The notes: generated by a model from the sequence alone, not told the origin. A DNA stretch of 64,000 bases from Gordonia sputi NBRC 100414 (GCF_000248055.1 NZ_BAFC01000116.1:1-64000), one strand, 5' to 3'; shown: positions 8,259-17,244, counted from the stretch's first letter. Program-made: numbers and translations.

Positions 8259-9317
8259 TCAGCGCAGGGCGTCGGACACCACGTCGGTGAACCGCGAGAT
8301 TGCTTGATCCGCAACGGAACTGAACGCCGCCATGTTGGCGAAACCGTGGATCAGCGACCCCTCTCGCTGCAACGTGACAGGCACTCCAGCGGCACCGAGG
8401 GCATCGGCGTATGCGATCCCTTCGTCACGCAGGGGATCGAAGCCGGCGACCACGACGTGTGCGGGAGGTAGGCCTGAAAGGTCCTGTGCGAGTAGCGGAG
8501 AGACGCGCGGATCGGCTCGCTGGGCAGGATCGGGCACGTACGCGTCTGTGAAATCAGCGATGCGTTCGCGGGTCAAGAAGTAGCCCTTCGCGAACTCGTG
8601 GGCCGAGCCGTGTTCGCCGACGGAATCGGTCTTGGGATAGATCAAGAGCTGCAGCATCGGAGTGATTGGCTCACCACGGACCTCCTGCGCGACGACCGCT
8701 GCGAGATTGCCGCCAGCACTGTCGCCTGCCACGACGATCCGGTCGCTCGGGATACCCCAGCCCGCGGCGGAGTCGACCGCACCGCGCCAGGCCGCGAGGG
8801 CGTCGTCGACCGCTGCCGGGAAGGGGTTCTCCGGCGCGAGTCGATACTCGACGGACACGACGTCGGCGCCGGTGTCGACGGCGAGCCTGCGCGCCAGCGG
8901 GTCGTGACTCCTGCGACTGCCCGTGGTGAAACCGCCGCCATGGAAGAACAGGATCAACCCACGGCTCTCGACGCCCGCGCGATAGCGCGTCACCGGGATA
9001 GGGCCTGCCGGGCCGTCGAACTCGAGGTCCTCCTCGACGGCCAGCACCGGGAGTTTCTCTGCGGTGAGCGCGGTGATCCGCGCGAGTCCACTGCGCGCCT
9101 TGCCGATCGTCGGCCCGCCCATGTCGGCGTTCGGGAGAACTGCTGTCACAGCCGCGGCGGCCAGCATCTCAACGCTGACGTGGTCGCCGTCTGCGTTGAC
9201 CGGACACCACCGCGACACTGCACCGAATACCTGCGGTGGCACGTGGCCGATGACTCGCAAGAGCGAGCGGACGGGTCGTAGCGGCGGGGACAGCGTGGGG
9301 TTGGTGGCGCGGCTCAC
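8259..9317 (-). CDS. Alpha/beta hydrolase, hormone-sensitive-lipase family esterase
   Basis: About 352 aa. Family motifs are the oxyanion-hole HGGG (FFHGGGF), the nucleophile elbow GDSAGG, Asp in GFDPLRDEG and His in GSLIHGF. These mark HSL-type (family IV) carboxylesterases acting on short to medium acyl esters. GTG 9317 (VSRATNPT) gives a normal length. The frame stays open far upstream to 10220, but that part is antisense to murT and not this gene. Divergent from murT, with a tandem repeat between. Confidence 0.88.
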   Translation of the reverse strand: MSRATNPTLSPPLRPVRSLLRVIGHVPPQVFGAVSRWCPVNADGDHVSVEMLAAAAVTAVLPNADMGGPTIGKARSGLARITALTAEKLPVLAVEEDLEFDGPAGPIPVTRYRAGVESRGLILFFHGGGFTTGSRRSHDPLARRLAVDTGADVVSVEYRLAPENPFPAAVDDALAAWRGAVDSAAGWGIPSDRIVVAGDSAGGNLAAVVAQEVRGEPITPMLQLLIYPKTDSVGEHGSAHEFAKGYFLTRERIADFTDAYVPDPAQRADPRVSPLLAQDLSGLPPAHVVVAGFDPLRDEGIAYADALGAAGVPVTLQREGSLIHGFANMAAFSSVADQAISRFTDVVSDALR

Positions 9318-9345
9318 GGCCGCGAGAGTACCCGGCGCAGGGACG

Positions 9346-9480
9346 TGGTCTCGACAAGCTCGACCAGCGGGGGCGGCTCGACCAGCGAGGTGGTCTCGAC
9401 AAGCTCGACCAGCGAGGGCGGCTCGACCAGCGAGGTGGTCTCGACAAGCTCGACCAGCGAGGGCGGCTCGACCAGCGAGG
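9346..9480. repeat. 45-bp tandem repeat, three units
   Basis: Three head-to-tail 45-bp units start at 9346, 9391 and 9436 and differ by one base at most. Each contains GGTCTCGACAAGCTCGACCA followed by a shortened second copy, CTCGACCAGCG. The unit belongs to the dispersed GGTCGAGC/GTCGAGACC family also seen at 11.6, 20.8-21.2 and 32.9-33.2 kb. It occupies most of the intergenic space between the esterase and murT and may affect their promoters. Confidence 0.9.
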
Positions 9481-9549
9481 GGCCAGCGCGACCCCGCCGC
9501 GCGCTGCGCCCCGACGGCGGGCCGTGGGGCGCTGTGACAGACTCTCCCC

Positions 9550-10872
9550 ATGCCCGACCGCGTCCCCGCTCCGGGTGGCTCGACCACCCGTGTCCCCGTT
9601 CGTACGTCGCTAGCCCTCGGAGCTGCGTCGGCTGCCCGCTGGGCGTCGCGCACCGCGGGGCGCGGCAAGGGATCGATGATCGGCGGCCTGGTCGCCGAGA
9701 AGATCGACCCGAACATCATGGGCCGTCTCGCCGCCGGAAAGCGGACCGCGCTGATCACCGGGACGAACGGAAAGTCGACGACCACGCGCATGACCGCCGC
9801 CGCCCTGGCCGAACTCGGCGAGGTCGCCACCCAGGCCGACGGCGCCAACATGGACGCGGGCATCATCGCGACGCTCAGCCTGCAGCGGTCGGCGCCGGTC
9901 GCGGCACTCGAGGTCGACGAGTTGCACGTTCCGCATGTGAGCGACGCCGTCGACCCCGAGGTCGTGGTGATGCTCAACCTCTCACGGGACCAACTCGACC
10001 GCGTCGGCGAGATCAACATGATCGAACGACGGCTCCGCGAGGGCCTCGCGCGACACCCCGATACGACCGTGATCGCCAATTGCGACGACGTCCTGATCAC
10101 CTCGGCCGCGTTCGACGCTCCGAAGGTCGTGTGGGTCGCTGCGGGCGCGAGTTGGGTCGGCGACTCGGTGAGCTGCCCGCGCACCGGCGAGCCGATCGCG
10201 CGCACCTCCGGCGACCCCACCGACCCGTCGATTCAGAGCGGCGTCGACTGGTATTCCACCGGCGATCCGACGTTCCGTCGTCCAACGCCCCAGTGGTGGG
10301 TCGACGACGAAAAGATCTATGGCCCTGACGGATTCGAGGCGTCCATGACGTTGAGCGTGCCCGGCCGCGCCAACCGTGGCAACGCCGCGCAGGCCATTGC
10401 CGCTGCCGTCGCGATGGGTGCCGATCCCGCGAAGGCTGTTGCCGCCGTCAGCACCGTCGGCGAGGTGGCCGGACGCTACGGTATCCACCAGGTGGGCAAC
10501 CATTCCGTGCGCACGCTGCTCGCCAAGAACCCCGCGGGGTGGCAGGAAGCGCTCTCGATGATCGATCAGGACGCCGACGGCCTGGTCATCGCCGTCAACG
10601 GTCAGGTCCCCGACGGCGAGGATCTCTCGTGGCTCTGGGACGTGCGGTTCGAGGCGTTCGAGACGATGCAGGTGGTCGCGGCCGGCGAACGCGCCGCCGA
10701 CTTGTCGGTCCGACTCCTCTACGCAGGCGCCGAGCACACCACCATCCCCGACACCATGGAAGCCATCGCCTCCTGCCCGCCCGGACGCGTCGAGGTACTG
10801 GCCAACTACACCGCGTTCCGCGATCTCGGCGTCGCAATCGAACGCGCCGAGCGCGCACGGAAGGGACAGTGA
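9550..10872 (+). CDS. murT: Lipid II isoglutaminyl synthase, MurT subunit
   Basis: 440 aa, Mur-ligase fold. The ATP loop is ITGTNGKSTTTRM; EVDELHV and LNLSRDQLDR are typical of MurT, and a DUF1727 domain (about 320-430) contacts GatD. MurT activates the D-Glu carboxylate of lipid II and GatD supplies ammonia, giving D-isoglutamine in peptidoglycan. The position where other MurTs have a four-Cys zinc ribbon here has a single Cys (SCPRTGEP). The stop overlaps the gatD start (ATGA), so the two are translationally coupled. Confidence 0.93.
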   Translation: MPDRVPAPGGSTTRVPVRTSLALGAASAARWASRTAGRGKGSMIGGLVAEKIDPNIMGRLAAGKRTALITGTNGKSTTTRMTAAALAELGEVATQADGANMDAGIIATLSLQRSAPVAALEVDELHVPHVSDAVDPEVVVMLNLSRDQLDRVGEINMIERRLREGLARHPDTTVIANCDDVLITSAAFDAPKVVWVAAGASWVGDSVSCPRTGEPIARTSGDPTDPSIQSGVDWYSTGDPTFRRPTPQWWVDDEKIYGPDGFEASMTLSVPGRANRGNAAQAIAAAVAMGADPAKAVAAVSTVGEVAGRYGIHQVGNHSVRTLLAKNPAGWQEALSMIDQDADGLVIAVNGQVPDGEDLSWLWDVRFEAFETMQVVAAGERAADLSVRLLYAGAEHTTIPDTMEAIASCPPGRVEVLANYTAFRDLGVAIERAERARKGQ

Positions 10873-11594
10873 TGAGTACTTCGACGCTGCGCATCGGCCT
10901 TGTTCTGCCCGACGTCATGGGCACCTACGGCGACGGCGGCAACGCATTGATCCTGCGTCAGCGGGCGCGCATGCGTGGTGTCGACGCCGAGATCGTGCAG
11001 ATCACCCTCGACGACGAGGTGCCCGACTCGCTCGACGTCTACACCCTCGGCGGCGCTGAAGACTACGCGCAGCGGCTGGCCACACGGCATCTCACGCGGT
11101 ACCCCGGTCTGCAGCGGGCCGCGGCCGCCGGACGTCCCGTGCTCGCCATCTGCGCCGCAATCCAGGTACTCGGCCACTGGTACGAGACATCGGCAGGCGA
11201 ACGCGTCGACGGCATCTCACTCTTCGACCTCACCACATCCCCGCAGGCCACACGCAGTATCGGCGAGGTGGTCACCGACCCGGTGATGCCCGGACTGACC
11301 GATCAGCTCACCGGATTCGAGAACCACCGCGGGGGTACAACGCTGGGGTCCGACGCCGCGCCGCTCGCGAAGGTGCGCCACGGCGTCGGCAACGGTGTCG
11401 GCGACGGAACCGAGGGCGTGGTGCAGGGCTCGGTGCTCGGGACGTACATGCACGGTCCGGCGCTGGCTAGGAATCCGCAGCTCGCCGACCTGCTCCTGGC
11501 GCGCGCGATGGGCGTCGAATCGCTCGCGCCGCTGGACCTGCCCGAAGTGGACCGGCTGCGCCGCGAACGGCTCGCCGCCGGGCGTCGAGGCTGA
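10872..11594 (+). CDS. gatD: Lipid II isoglutaminyl synthase, glutaminase subunit GatD
   Basis: 240 aa, CobB/CobQ-like class I glutamine amidotransferase. The catalytic Cys is in VLAICAAIQVLG and the partner His in GTYMHGP near the C-terminus. The ATG shares ATGA with the murT stop. The complex amidates D-Glu at position 2 of the stem peptide, needed for efficient cross-linking. A cluster of GGTCGAGC repeats begins about 15 bp after the stop. Confidence 0.93.
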   Translation: MSTSTLRIGLVLPDVMGTYGDGGNALILRQRARMRGVDAEIVQITLDDEVPDSLDVYTLGGAEDYAQRLATRHLTRYPGLQRAAAAGRPVLAICAAIQVLGHWYETSAGERVDGISLFDLTTSPQATRSIGEVVTDPVMPGLTDQLTGFENHRGGTTLGSDAAPLAKVRHGVGNGVGDGTEGVVQGSVLGTYMHGPALARNPQLADLLLARAMGVESLAPLDLPEVDRLRRERLAAGRRG

Positions 11595-11608
11595 GCTCTA
11601 CCTTCGCC

Positions 11609-11790
11609 GGTCGAGCGTCTACTCCGCTGGTCGAGCTTGTCGAGACCACCGCCGGCCGAGCGCCCACCCCGCTGGTCGAGCCCGTCGAGACCACCCGCCG
11701 GTCGAGCGCCTACCCCGCCGGTCGAGCGTGTCGAGACCACCCGCCGGTCGAGCGGCTTACTCCGTTGGTCGAGCCTGTCGAGACCACCAC
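11609..11790. repeat. Cluster of GGTCGAGC...GTCGAGACC repeats
   Basis: At least three full units of form GGTCGAGCNNGTCGAGACC plus several half units (CCGGTCGAGCG) lie in tandem in the roughly 160 bp after gatD. Each full unit can fold as a hairpin (GGTC...GACC with CGAGCNNGTCG). The cluster runs into the 3' end of the small zinc-protein gene on the minus strand. Confidence 0.85.
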
Positions 11791-11936
11791 GCCCGCCGGA
11801 AACGCGAGCACTTCTCCGGCCCGCAGATGGCGCAGTCGGTGCCCGATCGGAAGTGCTCATGCGCTGTGCGGGGATGACCGCAGCGGCACGTCGGGTCGGG
11901 ATCGCGCCCTGCGAGCCGTCGCATCTTCTCGCTCAT
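11757..11936 (-). CDS. Small Cys/His-rich (zinc-binding) protein
   Basis: About 59 aa. The pattern CRCGHPRTAHEH...DCAICGPEKC gives five Cys plus three His, suggesting a small zinc-binding domain; similar conserved hypothetical proteins occur across actinobacteria. ATG 11936 (MSEKMRRL) is preferred to ATG 11966. The C-terminus (WWSRQARPTE) is read from a unit of the dispersed repeat, so the native end was replaced or extended by repeat DNA. Function unknown. Confidence 0.6.
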   Translation of the reverse strand: MSEKMRRLAGRDPDPTCRCGHPRTAHEHFRSGTDCAICGPEKCSRFRRAWWSRQARPTE

Positions 11937-12054
11937 GGACGCCGTCAATTCCGTTCTGCTGCACACCGCTACGACGCGGACACCGTTATCAGGCAGATCG
12001 TATCCACTCCATCGCCGGCTCCGATATGAAGGTTCACCTCAGCGGCTCGATCAG

Positions 12055-12780
12055 TCACGCGCCCGCGTCGTCGACCACAGGTAACCCCGCGTGGCGGCCG
12101 GCGGCGCGCAGGACCCCGCGCAGCATCGCGGGCGTCAGGCGTCCGGTGAACGTATTGTGTTGGCTCACGTGATAACTCGCGAAAAGCGTGAGTTCGCGGT
12201 CGCCGCGTCGGATCACGGTCTGCGCACCGTGACCGAACTTCGGTCTTGGCCGCGCAACCTCCCACCCGAGACCGGCGAACCCGGTCAGCGCCGCTTGCCA
12301 ACCGAATGCGCCGAGCACGAACACCGATCGCAAAGTCGGTGCGAGAAGGTCGATTTCGTTGTGTAGCCAGTGCGCGCACTGATCTCGCTCGGCCGGCGTC
12401 GGCTTGTTCTGCGGAGGCGCGCAATGCACGGGCGCGGTGATCCGCACACCGGTCAGTTCCAAGCCGTCGTCGATGGAGACCGCAGTCGGCTTGTTGGCCA
12501 GCCCTACGTCGTAGAGAGCACGGTAGAGCACGTCGCCGCTCTGGTCGCCGGTGAACATTCGGCCGGTCCGGTTGGCGCCGTGCGCCGCGGGTGCCAGCCC
12601 GAGGATGAGCATGGCGGCGTCGGCCGGACCGAATCCGGGAATCGGCCTACCCCAGTATGATTGGTCGGCAAATGCTGCGCGCTTCTCGCGCGCAACCTGT
12701 TCGCGCCAGGCCACCAGCCTTGGGCACGCGCGGCACTCGATCAGTGCGGCATCGAGGGCTGCGATGCTGCGGTAAGCCAT
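12055..12780 (-). CDS. udgB: Uracil-DNA glycosylase, family 5 (UdgB-like)
   Basis: 241 aa. Motif GLAPAAHGANRTGRMFTGD is the family-5 (UDGb) active site, and Cys residues (ECRACPRL, VHCAPP) fit the iron-sulfur cluster of family 4/5 enzymes. SYHVSQHN near the C-terminus is the second conserved motif. It removes uracil and related damaged bases to start base excision repair, which matters in a high-GC genome prone to cytosine deamination. ATG 12780 (MAYRSIAAL) is chosen; the open frame to 12936 is not supported. Confidence 0.92.
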   Translation of the reverse strand: MAYRSIAALDAALIECRACPRLVAWREQVAREKRAAFADQSYWGRPIPGFGPADAAMLILGLAPAAHGANRTGRMFTGDQSGDVLYRALYDVGLANKPTAVSIDDGLELTGVRITAPVHCAPPQNKPTPAERDQCAHWLHNEIDLLAPTLRSVFVLGAFGWQAALTGFAGLGWEVARPRPKFGHGAQTVIRRGDRELTLFASYHVSQHNTFTGRLTPAMLRGVLRAAGRHAGLPVVDDAGA

Positions 12781-12869
12781 GGGTTCACCGTACGCCGCGA
12801 CTACCTTCGACAGCGTTCTGTTATCCTGCCGAAAGACCAGGCAGGGATCGATGTGCAAGGAGCATAAAG

Positions 12870-12923
12870 GTGGCACTTTCCGCCCGACAGCTCCCGCTAC
12901 CACCCCTTGCAACCAACCGATGA
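12870..12923 (+). CDS. Possible 17-codon leader peptide coupled to the next gene
   Basis: A GTG with an excellent ribosome site (AAGGAG, 7 bp upstream) opens a 17-codon frame, VALSARQLPLPPLATNR, whose TGA overlaps the ATG of the downstream gene at 12920 (ATGA). That downstream ATG has no good site of its own, so ribosomes may reach it by reinitiation. It could be chance; only the arrangement is visible. Confidence 0.3.
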   Translation: MALSARQLPLPPLATNR

Positions 12924-13640
12924 ATCGCACCCGCACCTACCTCGCCGCTGCCGTCGCACTCATCGTCGTCGCGGCGATCATCGTGGTCATCGCCATCACC
13001 TTCAAGCCTGGGAACGCGGCCAATCCGACAACCTCCCCCAGCACACCAACCAATCCCGACCAGCCACTCCTGTTGACCCTCAGCGATTTTCCCGACGGTT
13101 ACGTCGAGGGCAGTGCGGGTACGACATGGGAGATTGCAAAAGCCCTGCGCTCCGAACCCTGGTACACGGATGAGCCAGCGGCATGCACTCCGGTTCTGGA
13201 CGCAAGGGCAGACAGAACCGATCACACCACACGCGTTGGGTTTGCTGCCGAAAGCCCGGATGCGAAAACGGCCTACACTCAGTACCTCATCCGTAACGAC
13301 TACGGTCCTGCGCAGATGCGTGATGCTGTTCTCTACCCGCAATGCTTGACGCGCACAATCGACGCCCACAAGAGCGGCTTCTACACGATCCACACCACTG
13401 AACTGCCGGTGCCCGGCGCGCTATCCGGGACCGAGGCATTTGATCGTCAAATCGGTTAGCGATATCGCCAACCCACCCGCGAATACGACCGACCACCGCG
13501 AAGTCGTCAACGGATACGCTTGGCTCCCAGATCGTCTGCTCGTGTCCCTCAACGCAGAGACCGATGGCCGCGGCAACACCGTCGACATGAACCAGTTCGA
13601 CGACCTACTCGTCAAAGCCACCAAGAAGGCCTCACGCTGA
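12920..13640 (+). pseudogene. Frameshifted membrane-anchored secreted protein
   Basis: The first frame (12920-13459) encodes an N-terminal membrane anchor (TYLAAAVALIVVAAIIVVIA), a Thr/Pro linker and an extracellular domain with Cys (AACTPV, YPQCLT), then stops at 13457. A different frame takes over from about 13435 (IVKSVSDIANPP...) and runs to a stop at 13640, giving the end expected of a roughly 235-240 aa sensor/DUF5642-like domain. One indel near 13430-13456 joins them. Either a recent pseudogene or a sequencing error. I cannot name the family with confidence. Confidence 0.65.
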
Positions 13641-13658
13641 CTACGGTTGCCGTACAAC

Positions 13659-14210
13659 CTAATCCAGCACCCGGCACCGCTCGCGGGTCCGGTCGACGGC
13701 GAACCAGCCACGCTCGAACTGCTGCCACTTCTCGAGGTGGACCCGCGACGACTCGCCATCGCGCGCTACCGCGCGTTCGAGTCGCTCATCGGGTGCGCCG
13801 CCGTCGAGCCACAGCGAATAGGTCAAGCGGTCGGCGATCCGACGCCGCGCCGCCGACACCCCTTCGATGATGAGTAGCGGCTCCCAGCGGTACCAGACCC
13901 TCTTGCCGACGCGCGGCTCGCCGTCGACCCACTCGCGTGGGCGATATCGGTAGTCGCGGCGTCGGACAAAGGCATGCAACACATCGGATTCCATCTCTGG
14001 CCACCATGCAACGGGATCGTCCCAGGTGGCGAAGTGGTCGGTACGCACCAGCACCACGCCGGTACCGCGGGCGTGAAGTTTGTCCACCAGGGTGTCGGCG
14101 ACGGTCGTCTTGCCCGATCCGGACGGCCCGTCGATGGCGACGATCCCCGACACCATCTCCGCGGCCAGCTCGTCGAGTTGGGCATCGAGCTCAGGCGAGA
14201 GCGAGCCCAT
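13659..14210 (-). CDS. P-loop nucleoside/uridine-kinase-like protein
   Basis: About 183 aa. Walker A is AIDGPSGSGKTT, and DHFATWDDP and LIIEGVSAARR match the phosphoribulokinase/uridine kinase group. The C-terminus (EKWQQFERGWFAVD) is typical of actinobacterial small uridine-kinase homologues. ATG 14210 (MGSLSPEL) avoids overlapping recR; upstream codons are open but read the recR 3' end. Probably co-transcribed with recR. The true substrate is unproven. Confidence 0.8.
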   Translation of the reverse strand: MGSLSPELDAQLDELAAEMVSGIVAIDGPSGSGKTTVADTLVDKLHARGTGVVLVRTDHFATWDDPVAWWPEMESDVLHAFVRRRDYRYRPREWVDGEPRVGKRVWYRWEPLLIIEGVSAARRRIADRLTYSLWLDGGAPDERLERAVARDGESSRVHLEKWQQFERGWFAVDRTRERCRVLD

Positions 14211-14244
14211 CGAGCGTGCACCGTCTCCCACCAGCGCGCTGGTG

Positions 14245-14856
14245 TCAGGCAAGGACCCGCCGCCCCGACAACGCCCGGCCGAGTGTGAGTTCGTCGGCGA
14301 ATTCAAGGTCGCCACCCATCGGGAGGCCCGACGCCAGGCGAGTCACCGACAGCCCCGGGAAGTCTTTGAGCATGCGCAGGAGGTAGGTCGCGGTGGCCTC
14401 ACCCTCGGTGTTGGGGTCGGTTGCGACGATGATCTCGCTGACGTCGACCCCGTCGGGCTGATTGGCGAGGCGTCGAAGCAGCTCACGGATGCGCAGTTGA
14501 TCGGGTCCGATCCCCGACAGCGGATCGAGCGCACCGCCGAGCACGTGATAGCGGCCGTGGAACTCCTTGGTCCGCTCGATCGCGTGGACGTCCTTGGGTT
14601 CTTCGACGACGCAGATCTTGGTGGCGTCGCGACGCGCGTCGGAGCAGATACGGCAGAGCCGATCCGCGGAGACATTTCCGCACTCCGCGCAGAAGGTGAC
14701 ATCGTCGCGGACGTGGCCGAGGGCAGCGATGAGTCGGTCGATGTCGGACTTCTCACCGGCGAGCAGGTGGAAGGCGATCCGCTGCGCACCCTTGGGGCCG
14801 AGCCCTGGCTGTTTGGCCAGCTCGTCGATCAGATCCTGGATGGGGCCCTCGTACAT
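14245..14856 (-). CDS. recR: Recombination mediator RecR
   Basis: 203 aa, full length. Helix-hairpin-helix ([20 protein letters not shown]), four-Cys zinc finger (CAECGN...CRIC), Toprim domain ([15 protein letters not shown] and [12 protein letters not shown]) and C-terminal Walker-like [10 protein letters not shown]. RecR acts with RecO/RecF to load RecA on gapped DNA. It follows ybaB by 6 bp, the usual dnaX-ybaB-recR linkage, although here dnaX is 5 kb away with other genes between. Confidence 0.96.
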   Translation of the reverse strand: MYEGPIQDLIDELAKQPGLGPKGAQRIAFHLLAGEKSDIDRLIAALGHVRDDVTFCAECGNVSADRLCRICSDARRDATKICVVEEPKDVHAIERTKEFHGRYHVLGGALDPLSGIGPDQLRIRELLRRLANQPDGVDVSEIIVATDPNTEGEATATYLLRMLKDFPGLSVTRLASGLPMGGDLEFADELTLGRALSGRRVLA

Positions 14857-14862
14857 GAAGTG

Positions 14863-15258
14863 TCAGCCGAGGCCGGGAAGTCCGCCGCCGAGTCCGCCGG
14901 CGAGCGGTCCCATCTTCGCGCTCGTCAGCTCGTCACGCTTGGACGCGAGATCCGACAGCGCACCGAGGACCAGATCTTGCAGCGTCTCGACGTCGTCTGC
15001 GTCGACGACCTTGGGATCGATGGTCACCGCGGTGACCTCGCCGGTACCCGTTCCGGTCACGGTGACCAGCCCGTTGCCCGCCGAACCGGTGACCTCGGTT
15101 GCCGCAATCTCCTCCTGCGCCGCGAGCAACTTCTCCTGCATCTGCTGCGCCTGGGCGAGCAGGCCCGCCATCGGATTCTCGCCGCCGTCACCGCCGCCGA
15201 ACAGGGAACTAGGGTCAAAAGGTTGAGTCACGTTCACCAGGGTAGTCGGTGCGCTCAC
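14863..15258 (-). CDS. ybaB: YbaB/EbfC family nucleoid-associated protein
   Basis: About 131 aa. Core motif [21 protein letters not shown] (split here by coiled-coil heptads) and [18 protein letters not shown] are diagnostic. It binds DNA non-specifically as a dimer. The N-terminus is about 28 residues longer than typical. The GTG at 15258 overlaps the stop of the upstream gene (GTGA), suggesting coupling; GTG 15231 is an alternative. Confidence 0.92.
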   Translation of the reverse strand: MSAPTTLVNVTQPFDPSSLFGGGDGGENPMAGLLAQAQQMQEKLLAAQEEIAATEVTGSAGNGLVTVTGTGTGEVTAVTIDPKVVDADDVETLQDLVLGALSDLASKRDELTSAKMGPLAGGLGGGLPGLG

Positions 15259-15596
15259 CGCAGCAGTCGCTCGACATGCTCGATGATCTCGTCGACGCTC
15301 TCGTCACCGACCGGCGTGATCTGGAACGAGAGCACGTTGTCGCCGAAAAGCCTGCCTGCCTTCGGTGTGAGCGCGAACTCGATCCTGTCGTCGTCGACGC
15401 GCCGCCACTCGACCACCCCGCCGTAGACGGGCGCGCTGGCTCCCGTGGTGACGCAATAGCCTTCACGGCCACCCGCTTTGGCGTCACTGACCAGGTCGCG
15501 CTGAATCTGGAAGCAACCCATCGATTCGTCGTCGATGAAGACGACGGCCTCGCACCCGAGATCGGGGTGTCGCTCGTAGGAGGCGTGGATGGTCAC
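15255..15596 (-). CDS. Conserved hypothetical protein, possibly Imm10-like
   Basis: About 113 aa from GTG 15596 ([12 protein letters not shown]). Contains [20 protein letters not shown] and a beta-rich core, with no membrane segment or signal. It resembles, from memory, the Imm10/immunity-like hypothetical proteins; that link is weak. The stop overlaps the ybaB start by four bases, so it is the first gene of a ybaB-recR-kinase transcript. Confidence 0.6.
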   Translation of the reverse strand: MTIHASYERHPDLGCEAVVFIDDESMGCFQIQRDLVSDAKAGGREGYCVTTGASAPVYGGVVEWRRVDDDRIEFALTPKAGRLFGDNVLSFQITPVGDESVDEIIEHVERLLR

Positions 15597-15737
15597 AAAT
15601 CTCAGCCTAGCGATGCATTCGCGGCCGATCGAGCCCAAGTCCGACCGCCGCTACGTACACAACTCGTACCTGAGCGAGGGGCCGCGACAATAATTTCGAT
15701 GGCTCCTCGCTGACGTCACGATTGTGTACGCACTCGC

Positions 15738-16718
15738 TCACTCGCTCGGAACGGGCGAGTGTTCCGGCTGCCGACCGCTGACGAATCTGCGCGGTTCGCC
15801 GGTGAGCGGGTCATCGAACTCCAGGCTGTGTGCGAGTAAGCGCAGCGGCCGGGTGAAGTCGCCTCGATCGGGCAGTTCGGCGAGGTCGGGGCGTACGTCG
15901 GGGTACAGCGGATCGTCCACGATGGGCACCCCGAGCAACGCCATATGCAGGCGGAGTTGGTGGGTGCGTCCGGTGTGCGGGCGCAAGCGGTAGAGGCCGT
16001 GGCCAGGCCCGGCTTCCTCGATCAGAGTGATCTCGCTGACCGCGTTGACCTCGCCGTCGACGACCAACGCCCGCAGGTCACCGGCCGTCTTCTCGATGCG
16101 ATTGCGCACGGTTGCCGGGGTGCGCAGCGCGTCGTCGAGCGGTGCCAGCGCACGGTATTCCTTGCGTGCGAGTCGTCGGGCGAACAGACCCTGATACGCC
16201 GCGCGGACCTGCGGGCGGGCAGTGAACAAAAGCACCCCCGACGTCAGGCGGTCGAGCCGGTGAGCGGGTGCAAGTGCGTCGTTGCCGAGTTCACGCCGCA
16301 GCCGCACCAACGCGGTCTGGGTGACGTGCCGCCCGCGCGGCATGGTCGCGAAAAACGGCGGTTTGTCGACGACGACGATGTTCTCGTCGCGGTACAGGAT
16401 CGGCAGGTCGAAGGGGATCTCGATCTCGTCGGGCAGATCCCGATACAGGTAATACGACGTATTGGCCCGGGCAGGAGCGTCGAGGTCGGCGCGGTTGCCG
16501 TCTGCGTCGACGACGTCACCGGCGGCTGTCCGCTCCCGCAGGTCGTCGAGGGTCAGGTCGGCCAGTGACGGGCTGGCCAGCAGCGACTCCCCGACCGTCA
16601 GCTCCTCGCCGTGGCGCACCACGACGCGCGTCGCGTCGACGCCGTCACGCACCGGCAGTGGCGAGGGCCGAGCGCGGCCGCGACGTCGAGGTGTCCGGGT
16701 ATCGTCCTGCGGACTCAT
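15738..16718 (-). CDS. RluA-family pseudouridine synthase
   Basis: 326 aa from ATG 16718 (MSPQDDTRT). The catalytic motif is HRLDRLTSGVLLF with the conserved Asp; RPHTGRTHQLRLH follows in the expected place. An N-terminal basic stretch (TPRRRGRARPSP) may aid RNA binding. These enzymes isomerise uridine in rRNA or tRNA; the target site is not predictable here. It sits between the ybaB group and the SRPBCC gene on the same strand. Confidence 0.9.
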   Translation of the reverse strand: MSPQDDTRTPRRRGRARPSPLPVRDGVDATRVVVRHGEELTVGESLLASPSLADLTLDDLRERTAAGDVVDADGNRADLDAPARANTSYYLYRDLPDEIEIPFDLPILYRDENIVVVDKPPFFATMPRGRHVTQTALVRLRRELGNDALAPAHRLDRLTSGVLLFTARPQVRAAYQGLFARRLARKEYRALAPLDDALRTPATVRNRIEKTAGDLRALVVDGEVNAVSEITLIEEAGPGHGLYRLRPHTGRTHQLRLHMALLGVPIVDDPLYPDVRPDLAELPDRGDFTRPLRLLAHSLEFDDPLTGEPRRFVSGRQPEHSPVPSE

Positions 16719-16744
16719 AGTGCGAACCGGTCCGCAGAAGTGGG

Positions 16745-17194
16745 CTACTTCTCGACCCGCGCCTTGAGATTCGCGAGCAGCTGAGCCTGGATCTTCGCGA
16801 GACCCTTGGGCGCGAACGTCTTCTCGAAGAAGCCGCCGATGCCGCTGGCGTTGGAGTTCCACGTGGTGGTCGTGGTGACCTTGGAACCGCTACCGGCCGG
16901 GGTGACCTTGTAGGTGGTCACCATCGACGAGTTCTCATCGCGTTCGGTGATGGTGTCCGGCACGACGCTGACTGTCGCCTTCACGTCGCGCTGACGCTTG
17001 GAGGTCGCCTGCAGAATCCAGTGCACCACCGTTCCGTCGCCCTGGCCGCCGCTGATGACCTTGTAGTCGCGGTACTGCTCGGGAAGGATCGCCGGACGTG
17101 CGTCGACGTAGTCGGCGAGCACCCCGATCACCTGGTCGGGACTTGCGGCGATGTCGATCGTTTGACTGGCGGAAATCTCACCCACGACGGGCAC
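16745..17194 (-). CDS. SRPBCC family (START-like) protein
   Basis: 149 aa. It begins SASQTIDIAASPDQVIGVLADYV, the usual first strand and helices of the polyketide cyclase/START-like fold, and ends in a long amphipathic C-terminal helix. It likely binds a hydrophobic ligand. It is divergent from the FAD oxidoreductase, the same arrangement as Rv3718c/Rv3719 in M. tuberculosis, so a role in lipid metabolism is plausible but unproven. Confidence 0.85.
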   Translation of the reverse strand: MPVVGEISASQTIDIAASPDQVIGVLADYVDARPAILPEQYRDYKVISGGQGDGTVVHWILQATSKRQRDVKATVSVVPDTITERDENSSMVTTYKVTPAGSGSKVTTTTTWNSNASGIGGFFEKTFAPKGLAKIQAQLLANLKARVEK

Positions 17195-17244
17195 TCCTTC
17201 ATGGCAGATTGGCGGGCGTGCTGATCAGGTCCTAGGCTAGCCAA

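Noticed and set aside
9346-9480. Regular direct repeats resembling a CRISPR array
   Set aside because: Units are contiguous without unique spacers and no cas gene is near. The same holds for the 42-bp dnaX and 66-bp arrays.
9318-10220. The esterase frame stays open a further 300 codons upstream
   Set aside because: The extension is antisense to murT, Ser/Arg-rich and without family motifs; murT on the other strand has full motifs. High-GC DNA commonly leaves such frames open.
14080-15426. Long rightward open frame over recR and ybaB
   Set aside because: It is the antisense shadow of two clearly identified genes.
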